The position numbers and the translations under genes are program-made. From positions 19,595,047 to 19,659,046 of the forward strand of contig NC_047066.1 in NCBI RefSeq assembly GCF_902459465.1: 64,000 nt of DNA, written 5' to 3'. Below are positions 23,502 through 34,390 of this stretch, piece by piece. This DNA is from Asterias rubens (taxonomy: Eukaryota > Echinodermata > Asteroidea > Forcipulatida > Asteriidae). The notes under the pieces are model-generated. The model did no database searches. It was not told where the DNA came from and saw nothing but the letters and a program-made list of their open reading frames with translations. Within the stretch, counting starts at the first letter, position 1. Each line of letters starts with the position of its first letter.

Positions 23502-25079
23502 CAGGAATTAACATGCCTGCCATGATCATGATGGTAGTCACCCTTCAAGTGCCTTTTGTATATTTATCATTGTCTTCCATGCTCATTAAAATCTTTCTAA
23601 AAAAAGGAAAACCTTTGTGTTCAAAGTTCTTTTTGTTTTGCCCCCCCCCCAACCCTCCATCAAAGGATGTGTACATTTAGGCCAGTCATTTCAGGAATCA
23701 ATTCCTTGTAAATAAATTGGTCTTAATGTTTCAAACATAGCTCTGCATACCTTGTAGAAATAACGAGCACTTTCGGATTTCCTGACTAGTGATCTGGATA
23801 TGCTCTAATTTGAGACAAACAAGAAGAGAATTTCAGTTTTAGACGTTATGATTTTAAAAAACAAACAAAAATCCCTTAATTATAAGGTCCATCAGTGCAA
23901 GCCGGTCAATATTGTGTCTATATTAATAGATGCGAGGACAATCGTTTGTACGTAACATTGTATTTTGCTTACTTATGACTAAAACCCAAAACAAAATCAG
24001 GTTTCTAAATCAAGGTAAAACTGAAAACAATTATTCAATTCAGAAAACAATCTCTTTTTGCAGCGGTCTATTATTTAACCATGATATACATGTAGTTTTG
24101 CCATGTGGTTTAAACACATGCTAGTTTTGCAGACTGCACCAACTACGTGTACATGTACATACAAGTAGCACCACCAGTTACTACTGTTGCAGAGGAAAAA
24201 CGTAAAATTAGTGCAAAATGTTGCAGATTACTCACAAATTGGGTTCACTAGTGCGACTGATAATTGAACATACAAAATAAAGTAAGGGAAAGGCCCCTAA
24301 ACCTTAACAGGACATGAGAAATACCAGCAGAAGTACTGCAATAGTAAATGAGACATGCTGGCTCCCTCAATCATTAAAACTATTAGTCCTTTGCCTGTAA
24401 ATATGCAAATAATTTACAGCAGTTTCGCATCATTGATTTTTCAATTCAATAACTGGTAATCCTTTTTTTGTCAGAGCCATTTCCGGTAAGTCGTCTGAAA
24501 TATTGAGTGACGTGTAGCGAGTGATTCTAAAAATAGTTTATTTGGTGAGGAATATTTCAACAGATGTTTTAACTTGTTATTTATAAATATAAATTGCGCT
24601 TTGGTAATAGTTAATGTACTTTATTGATTTAAAACGTGTTGTTTGGAAATAATAGACTGGTTTTGGTTTGTTTATAATGTTCAATTTGCATAGGGAAAAC
24701 TGTTCAATATTTTTTTTTTCTATTAGAACTTACATTTAGTCTTGTTTGCTATTTAAATAAATTAACGACACATGAAATATTTGTTTGGTACTTTGCTGAT
24801 AACAGTATTAATTCAAACTCACAAAATAGTATCTTCCATTAAAAAAATGATTACAATATTAAACCTAAAAGTTTGTACATAAAATTTTACAAGAATGGCT
24901 TTAATCCTATAGAGACCATTATTTTATACACAGGGAAGTCTAATAATATGTTTTTTCCAACTGTCCTTCTCTAAAATTGTCTGGAAAATATTTTTGGTTT
25001 GTTTTGCTCAAGAAACTATCTATAGTATGTAACCTTAGGGAAACATGGGAAATTGTACCACTCGCAGCATGCAGCTGCT
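23502..25079. other. no gene seen
   Basis: Strongly AT-rich sequence with homopolymers. No exon-like sequence or clear repeat. Confidence 0.4.
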
Positions 25080-25580
25080 GTCAGCTTGTGGCCACTATCG
25101 GCTTTTTAGTACAATTGGCTTATGGTGGCTATTAGCATTTTGTACAAGAGGCTGCTTGCGGCCACTGTAGGCCTTTTATTAGTACAATCACCTTGTGGTG
25201 GCTACTGGCATTTTGTACAAGAGGCTTGTGGCAACTATAGGCCTTTTAGTACAATCACCTTGTGGTGGCTACTGGCATTTTGTACAATCGGCTTGTGGCC
25301 GATATGGGCCTTATTGGTAACTCCACTCATAAGCACTAAGGGCATTGTGGTAAAACAGGCTTGTGACCACTAATCCTGGTCCCAGCAGCTTGTGGCCACA
25401 GCAGGATGGTACAGGCGTCTTGTGGCCACAGCATGTTGGTACAAGTGGCTTGTGGCCACAGCATGTTGGTACAGGCGGCTTGTGGCCACAGCATGTTGGT
25501 ACAAGTGGCTTGTGGCCACAGCATGTTGGTACAAGTGGCTTGTGGCCACTAGCCTTCCGATACAAGCCGCTTGTGACCTC
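25080..25580. repeat. VNTR, 30-bp unit
   Basis: About five near-identical 30-bp units (CTTGTGGCCACAGCATGTTG plus GTACAAGTGG or GTACAGGCGG) span about 25,390-25,550. They are preceded by older, more diverged units of about 30-40 bp (GGCCACTATCGGC, GTGGCTACTGGCATTTTGTA). Because 30 is divisible by three, several frames stay open on both strands; those frames are not genes. It lies just 3' of the CENPQ stop, so it may be in the 3' UTR. Confidence 0.85.
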
Positions 25581-25647
25581 TATAGTCTTTGGAAGCTAAA
25601 TGAAAATGACACTTGTTTGAGAGTTATGCGAGTGGCTTCTAACCTGA

Positions 25648-28600
25648 TTACGGTGGTAGAGCTGCATGTATGGCAGACATAGAATCTATGAAGTCTGTAA
25701 TGATGGCTTCCCCTTCACTCTGACTCTGATTCCAATGCCTTAAGGAATCAAGAACTTGCTGCTGACAGGAGCTCCCGATATTCTCAAACTGAATTTAGAG
25801 AGAAAACAAAAAAACACAATGAGGCGGTTTCTGAACTAGCTGCAGTCAGATCTCCACATTAACATACATTAAAGGTAAAATAATAGAATTCATTTAAATT
25901 AAATTCAATACAATCAAATTATTTATTCATCACGCCAGCATGAAAATCATTACCTCGGTTTGCACATAAAAATATTAACATATAAAAATACACTACTGAC
26001 TACACGTATTATATTTGAATAGCAATTCTTTTGCAAACTTAATATAAAAATGGTTTGATTTAAATGCACTTGAACACAAAAGTAAAACTTACTCAGAGCA
26101 ATAATCAACAAGATTGAACTGCACACATTTTAAAAACATTGGACAAAGAAACCAGGCAGGGCAAAAAGCAATAGCAGATGATACATTCAAAACAAAAAAA
26201 TTATGCGAAATGCATAGGATGCCCTTCCCACCCTGCAGTAGTGGATGGAGCTGAAGAGATAGATCAATATGTACAGAATTAATTAATATTATTATTATTA
26301 TTATTATTATTCATGGTTTATTAAAACACTGCAATACAGTGGCTAAAAGCCAAAATGTACAGTTCACAAAAATAGTCATTCAAAATATTACTACAGACCG
26401 AATTGAATATGTCATCGTTCACATACACGTATCTGCCCTACAACATGGCCTCTGTGACCGTGTGCGTGTGTGTGTGCGTGCTTGTGCCGTAGAAATCAAA
26501 CCAGGAATGATGAGTGCTGCGTGTTTCTTTGATTTACGCGTTTAGACGCACAAAATGTTTGCCCTAAAAGATGGCGACTTTAATAACAACAAAGATGTTA
26601 TTCAATACGGTCTATATTACAAAAAAAAGAATGAAATATCAAATGTTCAAACACACGGGCAACAAAATTATTACTTATTATCCAAACAAGATCGTAAAGC
26701 TCATTCATCCTTCTTGCGAAATAAGTTTTTTCATAAATTTTCAACGAATAGTTCGCATCAGTCAACTTGAGCTCAATTTCTGCGAAACATCCGCTGCAAA
26801 AACAGCCCCGAAACATCAAAATTCACTAAGCATTCGCATTTGCAGGAAGTATGAACCGGGCTTAATGCTTGATTTTCTCATTCAGGCAAACAAATCTTAT
26901 CAGTTTCTTATCTCTGAAATGGTCAGCAATGAAAAAAGGGACTAAGCGGTTAAGGGTTAGAGTTAGGATTAGGGTTGGGAAATCAAACAGTTGCTTGGTC
27001 TATGGAACTAGGCTTGTTAAAGGTTAGGGTAAAATTTAGCGTTAGGGTTCTGGCTGGTTACAAATAAAGGTAAAAGAAGTTAGGGTTACTGAAGCCAATG
27101 TGCTCTAACCTTTTTAGTAAATTCTTTTCGGTTATTATCACTGCTTGCCTGGGCAGCTTCCAACTTCTCTACCTCTTCTTCCTGCAGTTCCATTGATCTA
27201 TAAAAAAAAAAAAAAAACAGTATCTGCAGTTTAAAAGAGGACTGGATCTAATCATGACCCAACAGTGGTCAGCCTGGCATTATTTGAATACAATCTGATT
27301 TCTTAACTGTAATAAGTGTGGGAATAACAACAAGCAAGTAAATAGGCCCACATCTCTCCCACTTCAGTCTCCTGACGACGACTAAAGCAAGCTAGTCGAA
27401 ATGTTGAGACCAATTTAAGAACTCACTCAGCGGTAGTAAAGTTTACAACGAGAAGTCCACTTGATCCACTAAAGCTAAAGCAGTACTCCTGGCCGATTTT
27501 CTACCCCCAGCCCAGGTAGTAGTTAATAAGCAGGACAATTCTAATCAGAACTGAGAAGTCTCACGAATTCCAAAAATCTACTCCACGGTAGTAGAACATA
27601 ATAATAGCAAGACAAGTTCTCAAAAGGACATAATCTATCTGGCAAGTAGATACAAACATGCTGTTACTACAAGCCAAGTATCTATTAAAGACAGTGGACA
27701 CTATTGGTAATTGTCAAAGACCAGTCTTCTCACTTGGTGTATCTCAACATATGCATGAAATAAAAAACCTGTGAAAACTTGAGCTCAATTGGTCGCCAAA
27801 GTTGCAAGATAATAATGAAAGAAAAAAAACACCCTTGTCACAAGAAGTTGTGTGCGTTTAGATGGTTGATTTTGAGACCTCAAGTTCTAAAACTTGAGGT
27901 CTCAAAATCAAATTCGTGGAAAATTACTTCTTTCTCTGTTTTATACTATCAACCTCTCCCCATTACTCGTTACCAAGTGAGGTTTTATGCTGATAGTATA
28001 TACCAATAGTGTCCACTGCCTTTAAACAGCAAGTTATTTGAGACTTACTCTTCTTGTAATTGCACTTCTTTGTCCAGACACTCAACTCGGTTACTAGTAT
28101 CCACTAGAGCTGCTTCTAATGTACTCTGTAGTAAATAATAAAATACAGTGTTAAAGACACTGGACACTATTGACGTCAAGAATTGCTTTGCTTTCGCAGG
28201 AAGTATGAACAAGGTTTTACTTTTAAAGACACTAGACACTATTGGTAATTGTCAAAGACCAGTCTTCTCACTTTGTGTATCTCAACATATGCATAAAATA
28301 ACAAACTTGTGGAAATTTGAGCTCGGTTGTCAAAGTTGCGAGATAATAATGAAAGAAAAAACACCCTTGTCACACGAAGTTGTGTGCTTTCAGATGCTTG
28401 ATTTCGAGACCTCAAATTCTGAATCTGAGGTCTCGAAATCAAATTCATGGAAAATTACTTCTTTCTCGAAAACTATGTTACTTCAGAGGGAGCCGTTTCT
28501 TACAATGTTTTATACTATCAACCTCTCCCAATTACTCGATACCAAGTAAGGTTTTAGGCTGATAATTATTAAGAGTAATTACCAATAATGTCCACTGCCT

Positions 28601-31600
28601 TTAAGTCTGTTATTAGAAAGGATACATTGGATGCGTAAATGTCAACACTTAGTGTGTTTAAGTGACGTGTAACAGCGGTGTCCATGTTTTAAATGGACGT
28701 TTAACATAACGCTTTTTGACAATATGGTAGGCCTAAAAAAAGGAAAGTTTGATGAAGCCAAGAAGTTATACGTACTGTATGTTCTTCCATATCCTTGTAG
28801 TTTGGTTGTCTCTTGGTGGGCACTTTTAAGGACGCACAGCTTGTCATTAATCTGGGTAAAGATGAATATATGGTGTTAACAAACAAGCAAAGTTATGAAG
28901 AAATTACATATTCTTGCTGGTAAGCACAAAATAACACTCGATCATTAAAAAAATCTGTCTATAACTACCATGAATAATAAATCGATCAACATGATGCATC
29001 TATAACAGATGAATCAACTTTCCCTTGAAAGAAAGCAAAAGATATATATAAATCAAACAAAATATTCAAAATATCAACTCATTTGCATGTTTAGCTATCC
29101 ATAGAGCAATCAAACATTGTTATCAGTCTACAAGTAACAAATCAACATTGATTCTACAAAGTTAAAGCCATTGGACACTTTCTGAACAATACAAAAATTA
29201 AAAGTTCACAGATTTACAAATAACTTACAGGGTTTAGAGAAGGTAATGGTGAAAGACTTCCCTTGAAATATTATTCCATGAAATGCTTCACTTTTTGAGA
29301 AAACATTAAAACAATTATCAATTCTCAATATCGAGAATAACATATTTATTTTAAACACATGTCATGACACGGCAAAACGTGCGGAAACAAGGGTTGGTTT
29401 TCCCGTTATTTTCTCCCGACTCCGATGACCGTTTGAGCCTAAATTTTCACTGGTTTGTTACTTTATATATAAGTTGTGATACACGCAGACATCACGGAGA
29501 CATCACAAAGAGCTGTACAATAAAACATTATTAAGTTTTTAAGAATGCAGATAAATTGATCACAATAACAGCAACAATATTCAAGGCAGTGGACATAAAA
29601 ACTTACTTGGTATGTGTCAATTGTTCCAAATCTTTTATTTAATCACATTACCTTTTTTTCAAGTTGTTAAGATGGTTTTGAACTTCATTGTGACTTGAGC
29701 TACTCGTCTCGTTAAGAACAATCCTAGTGAAAAAAAATTGAAATCAATCAAACAACTGGTACATAACAACAGTCTTCAAGGAACGCTGGATTCTCTTAGC
29801 AATAAGTATACTAAGATTGTTTTTGTATAAACAAAAAGCAGTGAATGATCGCAATGGGGATCACTACCGGGGCCACAAAATGCAATAAGAGGATGGTGGC
29901 CCCCAGTAGCACAAGAAAACAACAGTTCTCCCCCACCGTAATGCCCTGGCTTTGCCGCTGCTTGACTGCTTGGCCATGACACACGATAAGGAGAATAATC
30001 TTGAATCATTTTTATTAGCAACCACAATCGGGTTGGATTCGTTATAAACTTCAATACATCAACAATTACAAAAGACATCACATAAACTTTAAACGTTAAT
30101 ATTTAAAAATGGCCAGTTACAATATTACAAGACAAAATGCTACACTTTGAGGCGGCAAGAGAATTGTCTCTACTTACAAGATGGCACTTTCAGCAATCTG
30201 GTTTAAGAACTCTTGACTCGTCTTGGTCATTGTTTGCCACCTGGAGACACTCTGGGCTGATAATTGACGCTCCTGGAAGTCATCATCATCAAAATGTTCT
30301 CTAGGACCTGCGACACATAAAAATAGTAGTAAAGTTTATCTCAAGCCAATATGGCTCATCAATATCCTCATAGAGTTTCAAAAATTTCAAAATTAAAATG
30401 ACCATGCCCTCTCAACGATGAAATTCCGGGCCTCAACTTATCCACCAGGCGCCAAGCTGAGCCTTTAAAATCAGGTGCCAACTTCAGAGACTGGCATTCT
30501 GTAGCCATTGGTGCTAAATGTCACCATTTTTAACTTACAGGATTAGTACAAATTTTTAAGCAAAATATTTTAAGTTATAATTACCCGAGGAATGTGTACG
30601 TTTGCTTGGTGAAGTTTGTCTGGAGGTAGTTTCCTGAAGAGAGTAAAATATCATGAACAGTAGGGTCATACTTTGGTAGTAACACCACAACAAAATGTGA
30701 CCTGAAAGACTACTTGTACAAATGGTAATGGTAATAAGCATGCTGCAAACAACATTTCGTCTGAAGTGCCCCTGTTGATTAGAAATCAATAAAAGCTATG
30801 TTATTGCTATCTTCCTAGCCCTAAGCTAACGAGCCTAAGTGCAAATGACAGATACTTACATGTACTTATTGCATTTAAACAATACTGACAAAAATCAGAA
30901 GTCTTGGCTTCGAATCCCACATGACTAGCCTGTGGATTTTCTTTGGCAGGACTCGGAAAATATAGAGTGTAGGGAGATGCCCTTTACCAAAGGGAAACTG
31001 CCTTAAGCCCAGTTCATACTTCTGAATGCTACGTGAGAAGCAAGTTTTCTTGCGACACAAATTAGAAAAACAGCGCAGGCTGATTATTGCGTCACCAAAA
31101 TTTGCTTCGTATTCCCAGGAAGTACACATGAACCAGGTTTAACCCAATACACCAACAAAGTATCAGGCCTGAATATTGTATGTGTGAAGCATCCATAGAG
31201 CTATATATATTGACTAGAGCACTAACAGCCCGTTATACACGCACTAAGGTTTTGAAGCCGTGTGGGCGCATCCATGTTTATGTACAAACCAATACAAAAG
31301 CTTGAAATTTTGTACGGCAATTGTACGGCTATTTGCATGATAGTGCGTTTGTTCTTTTTTATGTGCCACCGAAGCAAAAAATGCAGTAAATGTGAACGCA
31401 CAATCTGCTGATCAGCGCACAAACTGCGAGCGTCATGTGCGTCATGATTAAAAGGCGCGTTTACTTTTTTTTAGTACGGCAATCAAGTCGAAGTTACGGT
31501 TTTCGTAGCGCGGACGTACGCGAGTGGACAGTTGCGTATGTATACGCACACGCAGAATGTAAAATAATCGCGGCAATGTGTGTTCTCTTAAAATTCCGAA

Positions 31601-34005
31601 TTCACGCAAAACATCAAACATGTCTGCGCCCAGGGTGGCTTCAAAACGTAGAGCAAGTTAGCGCTCTAGTCAATATATATAGCTCTATGGAAGCATCCAA
31701 CTGGTCGTATAATTTCAGAACTAAAGGCAGTGGACACTATTGGTAATTACTCAAAATAATTACTTGCATAAAACCTTACTTGGTGACGAGTAATTGGGAG
31801 AGGTTGATGGTATAAAACATTGTGAGAAACGGCTCCCTCTGAATTGATCAATTGACATAGTTTTCGAGAAAGAAGTAATTAGGAACGAATTTGATTTCGA
31901 GACTTCAGATTTAGAATTTGAGGTCTCGAAATCAACCATCTAAAGGCACACAACTTGTTATTTTATGCATATGTTGAGATACACCAAGTGAGAAGACTGG
32001 TCTTTGACAATTACCAAAAGTGTCCAGTGTCTTTAAGGTAATAACAGTACTAGTTTAATTACCTTGCTTCTTCTTTTGGTTCCTTTACCCTTCTCAGCTT
32101 GTCCACTCTTCCCCTTGTCTAACTGGGCGCCGGTGCTCAATTTATCCTCAGCTGAGCCACCTCTCCTACCCCTACCCCTGCCTCGGACAGCGGTTTGTGG
32201 TCTCCCTCTAGTCGGATCACTTGCTCTGTCTCTGGAAGCACTTCCTTTTCCTCCCTGCCGCTTCCCAGTCTGTTCATCTGATGAGCTATGACGAGAGGCA
32301 TCACCTGATGAGGGGTTACGCCTTGAGCTCAGATTCTGTAATAGTTCACCGACATCAGCAGATGATTTCTTTGTCTTCTTTTTAGTTGACGTACCTATTA
32401 TTGAAGCGAAGGTATACAGTTGTTAATCACTCTTGAAATTTTTGGCAATAACCAGTTTTGATTAGAAGCTTACACAGCAGCTTTCAATAGTATTAAGCAT
32501 CTTGAGAAACGTTCCAGTTTGAAGTAATGTGTTTAAATGTAAAAAGCTATCAGTTTTTATGCCCCCCAAAATATGAATCTGAGAAGCGTTACATATTTGC
32601 TCCTGGTTTGCAGCGATTTCTCACAAACCCGCCCACCTTTGAAAAGAAATTTTTACATGTTGTTGTTAGTTTTTGTATAATATCTATATACAGGGTTAAA
32701 ACAATCGACCGGGTCAAAATACTTGATTTACCTTTCTGCGTTGATGTTTTTGCTGCTGCAGTACTGGTTTTCTTGCTTTGACGAGGCATAACTGAGCTTC
32801 TTAGCTGAGTGTTTTGTTCGATGATGGTTTGGGAGATACGAACTTGAGCTGCAGAGAAACAATTTCAATTTAAAGAGAATCATAAATATAGTTTGGTTGA
32901 ATCATTTCTTGTCTTATAAGTTATAACCTATAATATAAGTCTGCCACACACATTCAGCATTTCCCTTTACAGTCATGCTTTTGCTTAAATAAATATTATA
33001 TGATCTGCAGTGAGATCTATAATAGTTGCGATAACGTAACCCTCCTCCCGAAGCGGCGAGAGGAGGGTTATGTTATCGCAACTATGAGATCTATTGCAAA
33101 TTAGTTGATTTCCCACAATGGTCGAAAGGCACTGTGGTTGGGAAGGAAAAGAAAGAGAACAAACAATGTAGTTGCGATAACGTAACCGTCAGGAGGAGGG
33201 TTACGTTATCGCAACTAAAAAAGTAAAAGGGAACACTGCTCATGCTGCTTGATCAGCTGGCACCTTTTTCCTCTCCACCACAGCACAGCAGTGCCTTTCG
33301 ACCTTATTTTTTTTTAAACGAACTATTTTTACTGGTAAATGTACTTTTTCGGCCTGCTTGGCCGCCAGTGCAGTGCAGTTAATAAATAAACCACAATAAT
33401 AATAATTGCGCAAAATCAACAAGGTCAAGGGAGTATTTATTTTGCAACCAAACCAATTCTAATAATAATAATGGAAAAGTTTCCGTATGGCGGCACCACT
33501 TTTTCATTCGATATGAAATAATATATATAGTATCTAATTTACCTCAAAAAATATCCTTTTTTGTAAAAATTAGTGAAAAGGTGGTGGCGCCATACGTAAA
33601 GTTATCCAATATTTCTTCTTCATTGTCAAAGTTCAAAAGTAAAATACAGTTCAACCACTCAACTCAAGTTTAACAATAATAACAACATATACATCCCGGG
33701 ATAGGATAAACATAAATTGACTCAACAACAACTTGTTTTCAACCATTGGCCATTGTCAACATACCAGTAGTACAGTACAGTACCACCCCTCAAGTTACTG
33801 AAGAAGATGTAAATAAACAAAAGTTAAATAAAGTACACGATCAATAAAGTGACAAACTACCTTAAAAACTGAAGGTCGTATATCGAATTTCCCTCAAAGA
33901 TAAGCACGAAGTTAGGAGCTGGTTTTAGGACTCGGCTCTCGGTCGCTTCTTTTTGGAAGGTAGAGATGTTGTCTGCTCACTTTTGTTGTTAAACCTCGAG
34001 CTCAT
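25648..34005 (-). CDS. CENPQ: centromere protein Q homologue (368 aa, ten coding exons)
   Basis: Exons from 5': 33981-34005, 32732-32848, 32063-32394, 30585-30633, 30178-30307, 29652-29723, 28776-28851, 28049-28125, 27110-27197, 25648-25788. All joins keep frame. CENP-Q is part of the inner-kinetochore CENP-O/P/Q/R/U complex. Identification rests on the block running from FLNQIAESAILLIVLNE into HLNNLKKRLMTSCASLKVP, which aligns by eye with the vertebrate CENP-Q core, followed by a coiled coil rich in Glu/Leu. The N-terminal ~180 residues are basic and Ser-rich with an RGRGRGRRGG run, longer than in vertebrates (human is about 268 aa). The start in the 25-bp first exon is preferred because exon 2 is open through to it; the Met at about 32,789 is an alternative. 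The exon 9 donor is the weaker GTTAGA. Confidence 0.8.
26286..26314. repeat. (ATT)n microsatellite
   Basis: About nine uninterrupted ATT units within CENPQ intron 9. Confidence 0.9.
26945..27060. repeat. short telomere-like GGGTTA array
   Basis: Imperfect GGTTAGGG/GTTAGGGTT units (GGTTAAGGGTTAGAGTTAGG) in CENPQ intron 9. Confidence 0.55.
27363..27412 (+). repeat. second copy of the hammerhead-like repeat
   Basis: GTCTC, CTGACGA, GACTA...TAGTC stem, GAAA, TGTT, GAGAC. It is similar to 9,193-9,240, with one extra base after the core and one substitution in the helix III position. It lies in CENPQ intron 8, and homology to the first copy continues about 60-80 bp downstream. Confidence 0.35.
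27685..28025 (+). mobile_element. family 1 MITE in CENPQ intron 8
   Basis: TTAA flanks are visible on both sides (TATTAAAGACAGTGG and CCACTGCCTTTAAACAG). The right end is 23 bp from the exon 8 donor. The central palindrome (GAGACCTCAAGTTC / GAACTTGAGGTCTC type) is strong. Confidence 0.8.
28150..28186 (+). mobile_element. left-terminus fragment of family 1
   Basis: GTTAAAGACACTGGACACTA followed at once by unrelated sequence. It is a solo terminus just upstream of a full copy. Confidence 0.6.
28223..28604 (+). mobile_element. family 1 MITE in CENPQ intron 7
   Basis: TTTTAAAGACACTAGACACT at the left and TCCACTGCCTTTAAGTC at the right. A perfect central palindrome, ATTTCGAGACCTCA against TGAGGTCTCGAAAT. 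Confidence 0.8.
29162..29505 (-). mobile_element. family 2 MITE in CENPQ intron 6
   Basis: It starts GTTAAAGCCATTGGACACTT and carries the GGAATAATATTTCAAG complement block and an ATTCTCAATATCGAGAAT centre. The right terminus is lost. Confidence 0.65.
31009..31145. mobile_element. MITE with AAGCCCAGTTCATACTTC termini
   Basis: The left end TAAGCCCAGTTCATACTTC is inverse to the right end GAAGTACACATGAACCAGGTTTA with few mismatches. Related half-copies (GGAAGTATGAACCGGGCTTA near 26,846; GGAAGTATGAACAAGGTTTT near 28,200) support a family. Confidence 0.6.
31194..31690. mobile_element. ~500-bp element with long perfect terminal inverted repeats
   Basis: The left terminus CATAGAGCTATATATATTGA continues CTAGAGC. 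The right terminus is the exact inverse, ending at AGCTCTATGG. A second inverted block lies just inside (GTTTTGAAGCC and GGCTTCAAAAC). GC-rich, CpG-containing interior. It lies in CENPQ intron 3. Confidence 0.8.
31721..32036 (-). mobile_element. family 1 MITE in CENPQ intron 3
   Basis: CTAAAGGCAGTGGACACTAT at the left and GTGTCCAGTGTCTTTAAGG at the right. It ends 27 bp from the exon 3 donor. Confidence 0.75.
33023..33084. repeat. hairpin (GTTGCGATAACGTAACC arms)
   Basis: TAGTTGCGATAACGTAACCC plus TCCTC is inverse to the arm ending GTTATCGCAACTA, with a ~10-base GC-rich loop and one mismatch. It lies in CENPQ intron 1. Confidence 0.8.
33120..33303. mobile_element. small inverted-repeat element nesting a second hairpin
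   Basis: GGTCGAAAGGCACTG (33120-33134) is the exact inverse of CAGTGCCTTTCGACC (33289-33303). Inside, 33169-33217 is a second hairpin with the same TAGTTGCGATAACGTAACC arms as 33,023-33,084. Confidence 0.7.
33478..33605. mobile_element. MITE, GGCGCCACCACTTTTTCA family, copy 1
   Basis: Terminal inverted repeats TTTCCGTATGGCGGCACCAC and GTGGTGGCGCCATACG, with an AT-rich core. It lies in CENPQ intron 1. Confidence 0.7.
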
Positions 34006-34390
34006 TGTTGCTCTCTCGATCCCAGTACCAAATTCAATATGAGTGAAGCGTGCTTTTGTGTAAACACCTGAGAATAAGGATACACAGCCACCAAAGACGA
34101 AGTCAACACAATTCCTATTGGTTTAAAAAGATAGATTTTCATCAGTATATCCAATCAGAGAGGTTGTTGTAGGTCCACTACCTTTGACCCATGCGTGGCG
34201 CGAAGTTGACTTGGGAAATTTTGTTCACTTTTCATGTCGTCTGTTCGTTTTGCCGTCACGTACGCCACACGGATAAATTCTAACTCGTATTTTTCTTCTC
34301 AGACAATTTACATTGCTTAAGTTGCTGAAACTATATGAATTTTTCAACTCTTGAGTCTGTTTAGGAAGAGTTTGTAAAAATTTAACTGAA
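34006..34390. promoter_or_regulatory. shared bidirectional promoter of CENPQ (-) and RFC2 (+)
   Basis: The two start codons are 385 bp apart, divergent. Between them are CCAAT at 34152-34156, its inverse ATTGG at 34117-34121, and an E2F-like GGCGCGAA at 34198-34205. No TATA box is evident. CCAAT pairs plus E2F-type sites are known from S/G2-phase gene promoters, which fits a replication clamp loader and a kinetochore protein. Co-regulation is inference. Confidence 0.6.

Noticed and set aside
25311-25682. Overlapping open frames of 60-96 codons on both strands with Trp/Gly/His-rich repeats
   Set aside because: They arise because the VNTR unit is 30 bp and contains no stop in several frames. 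The peptide is pure repeat and the sequence lies in the CENPQ 3' flank.
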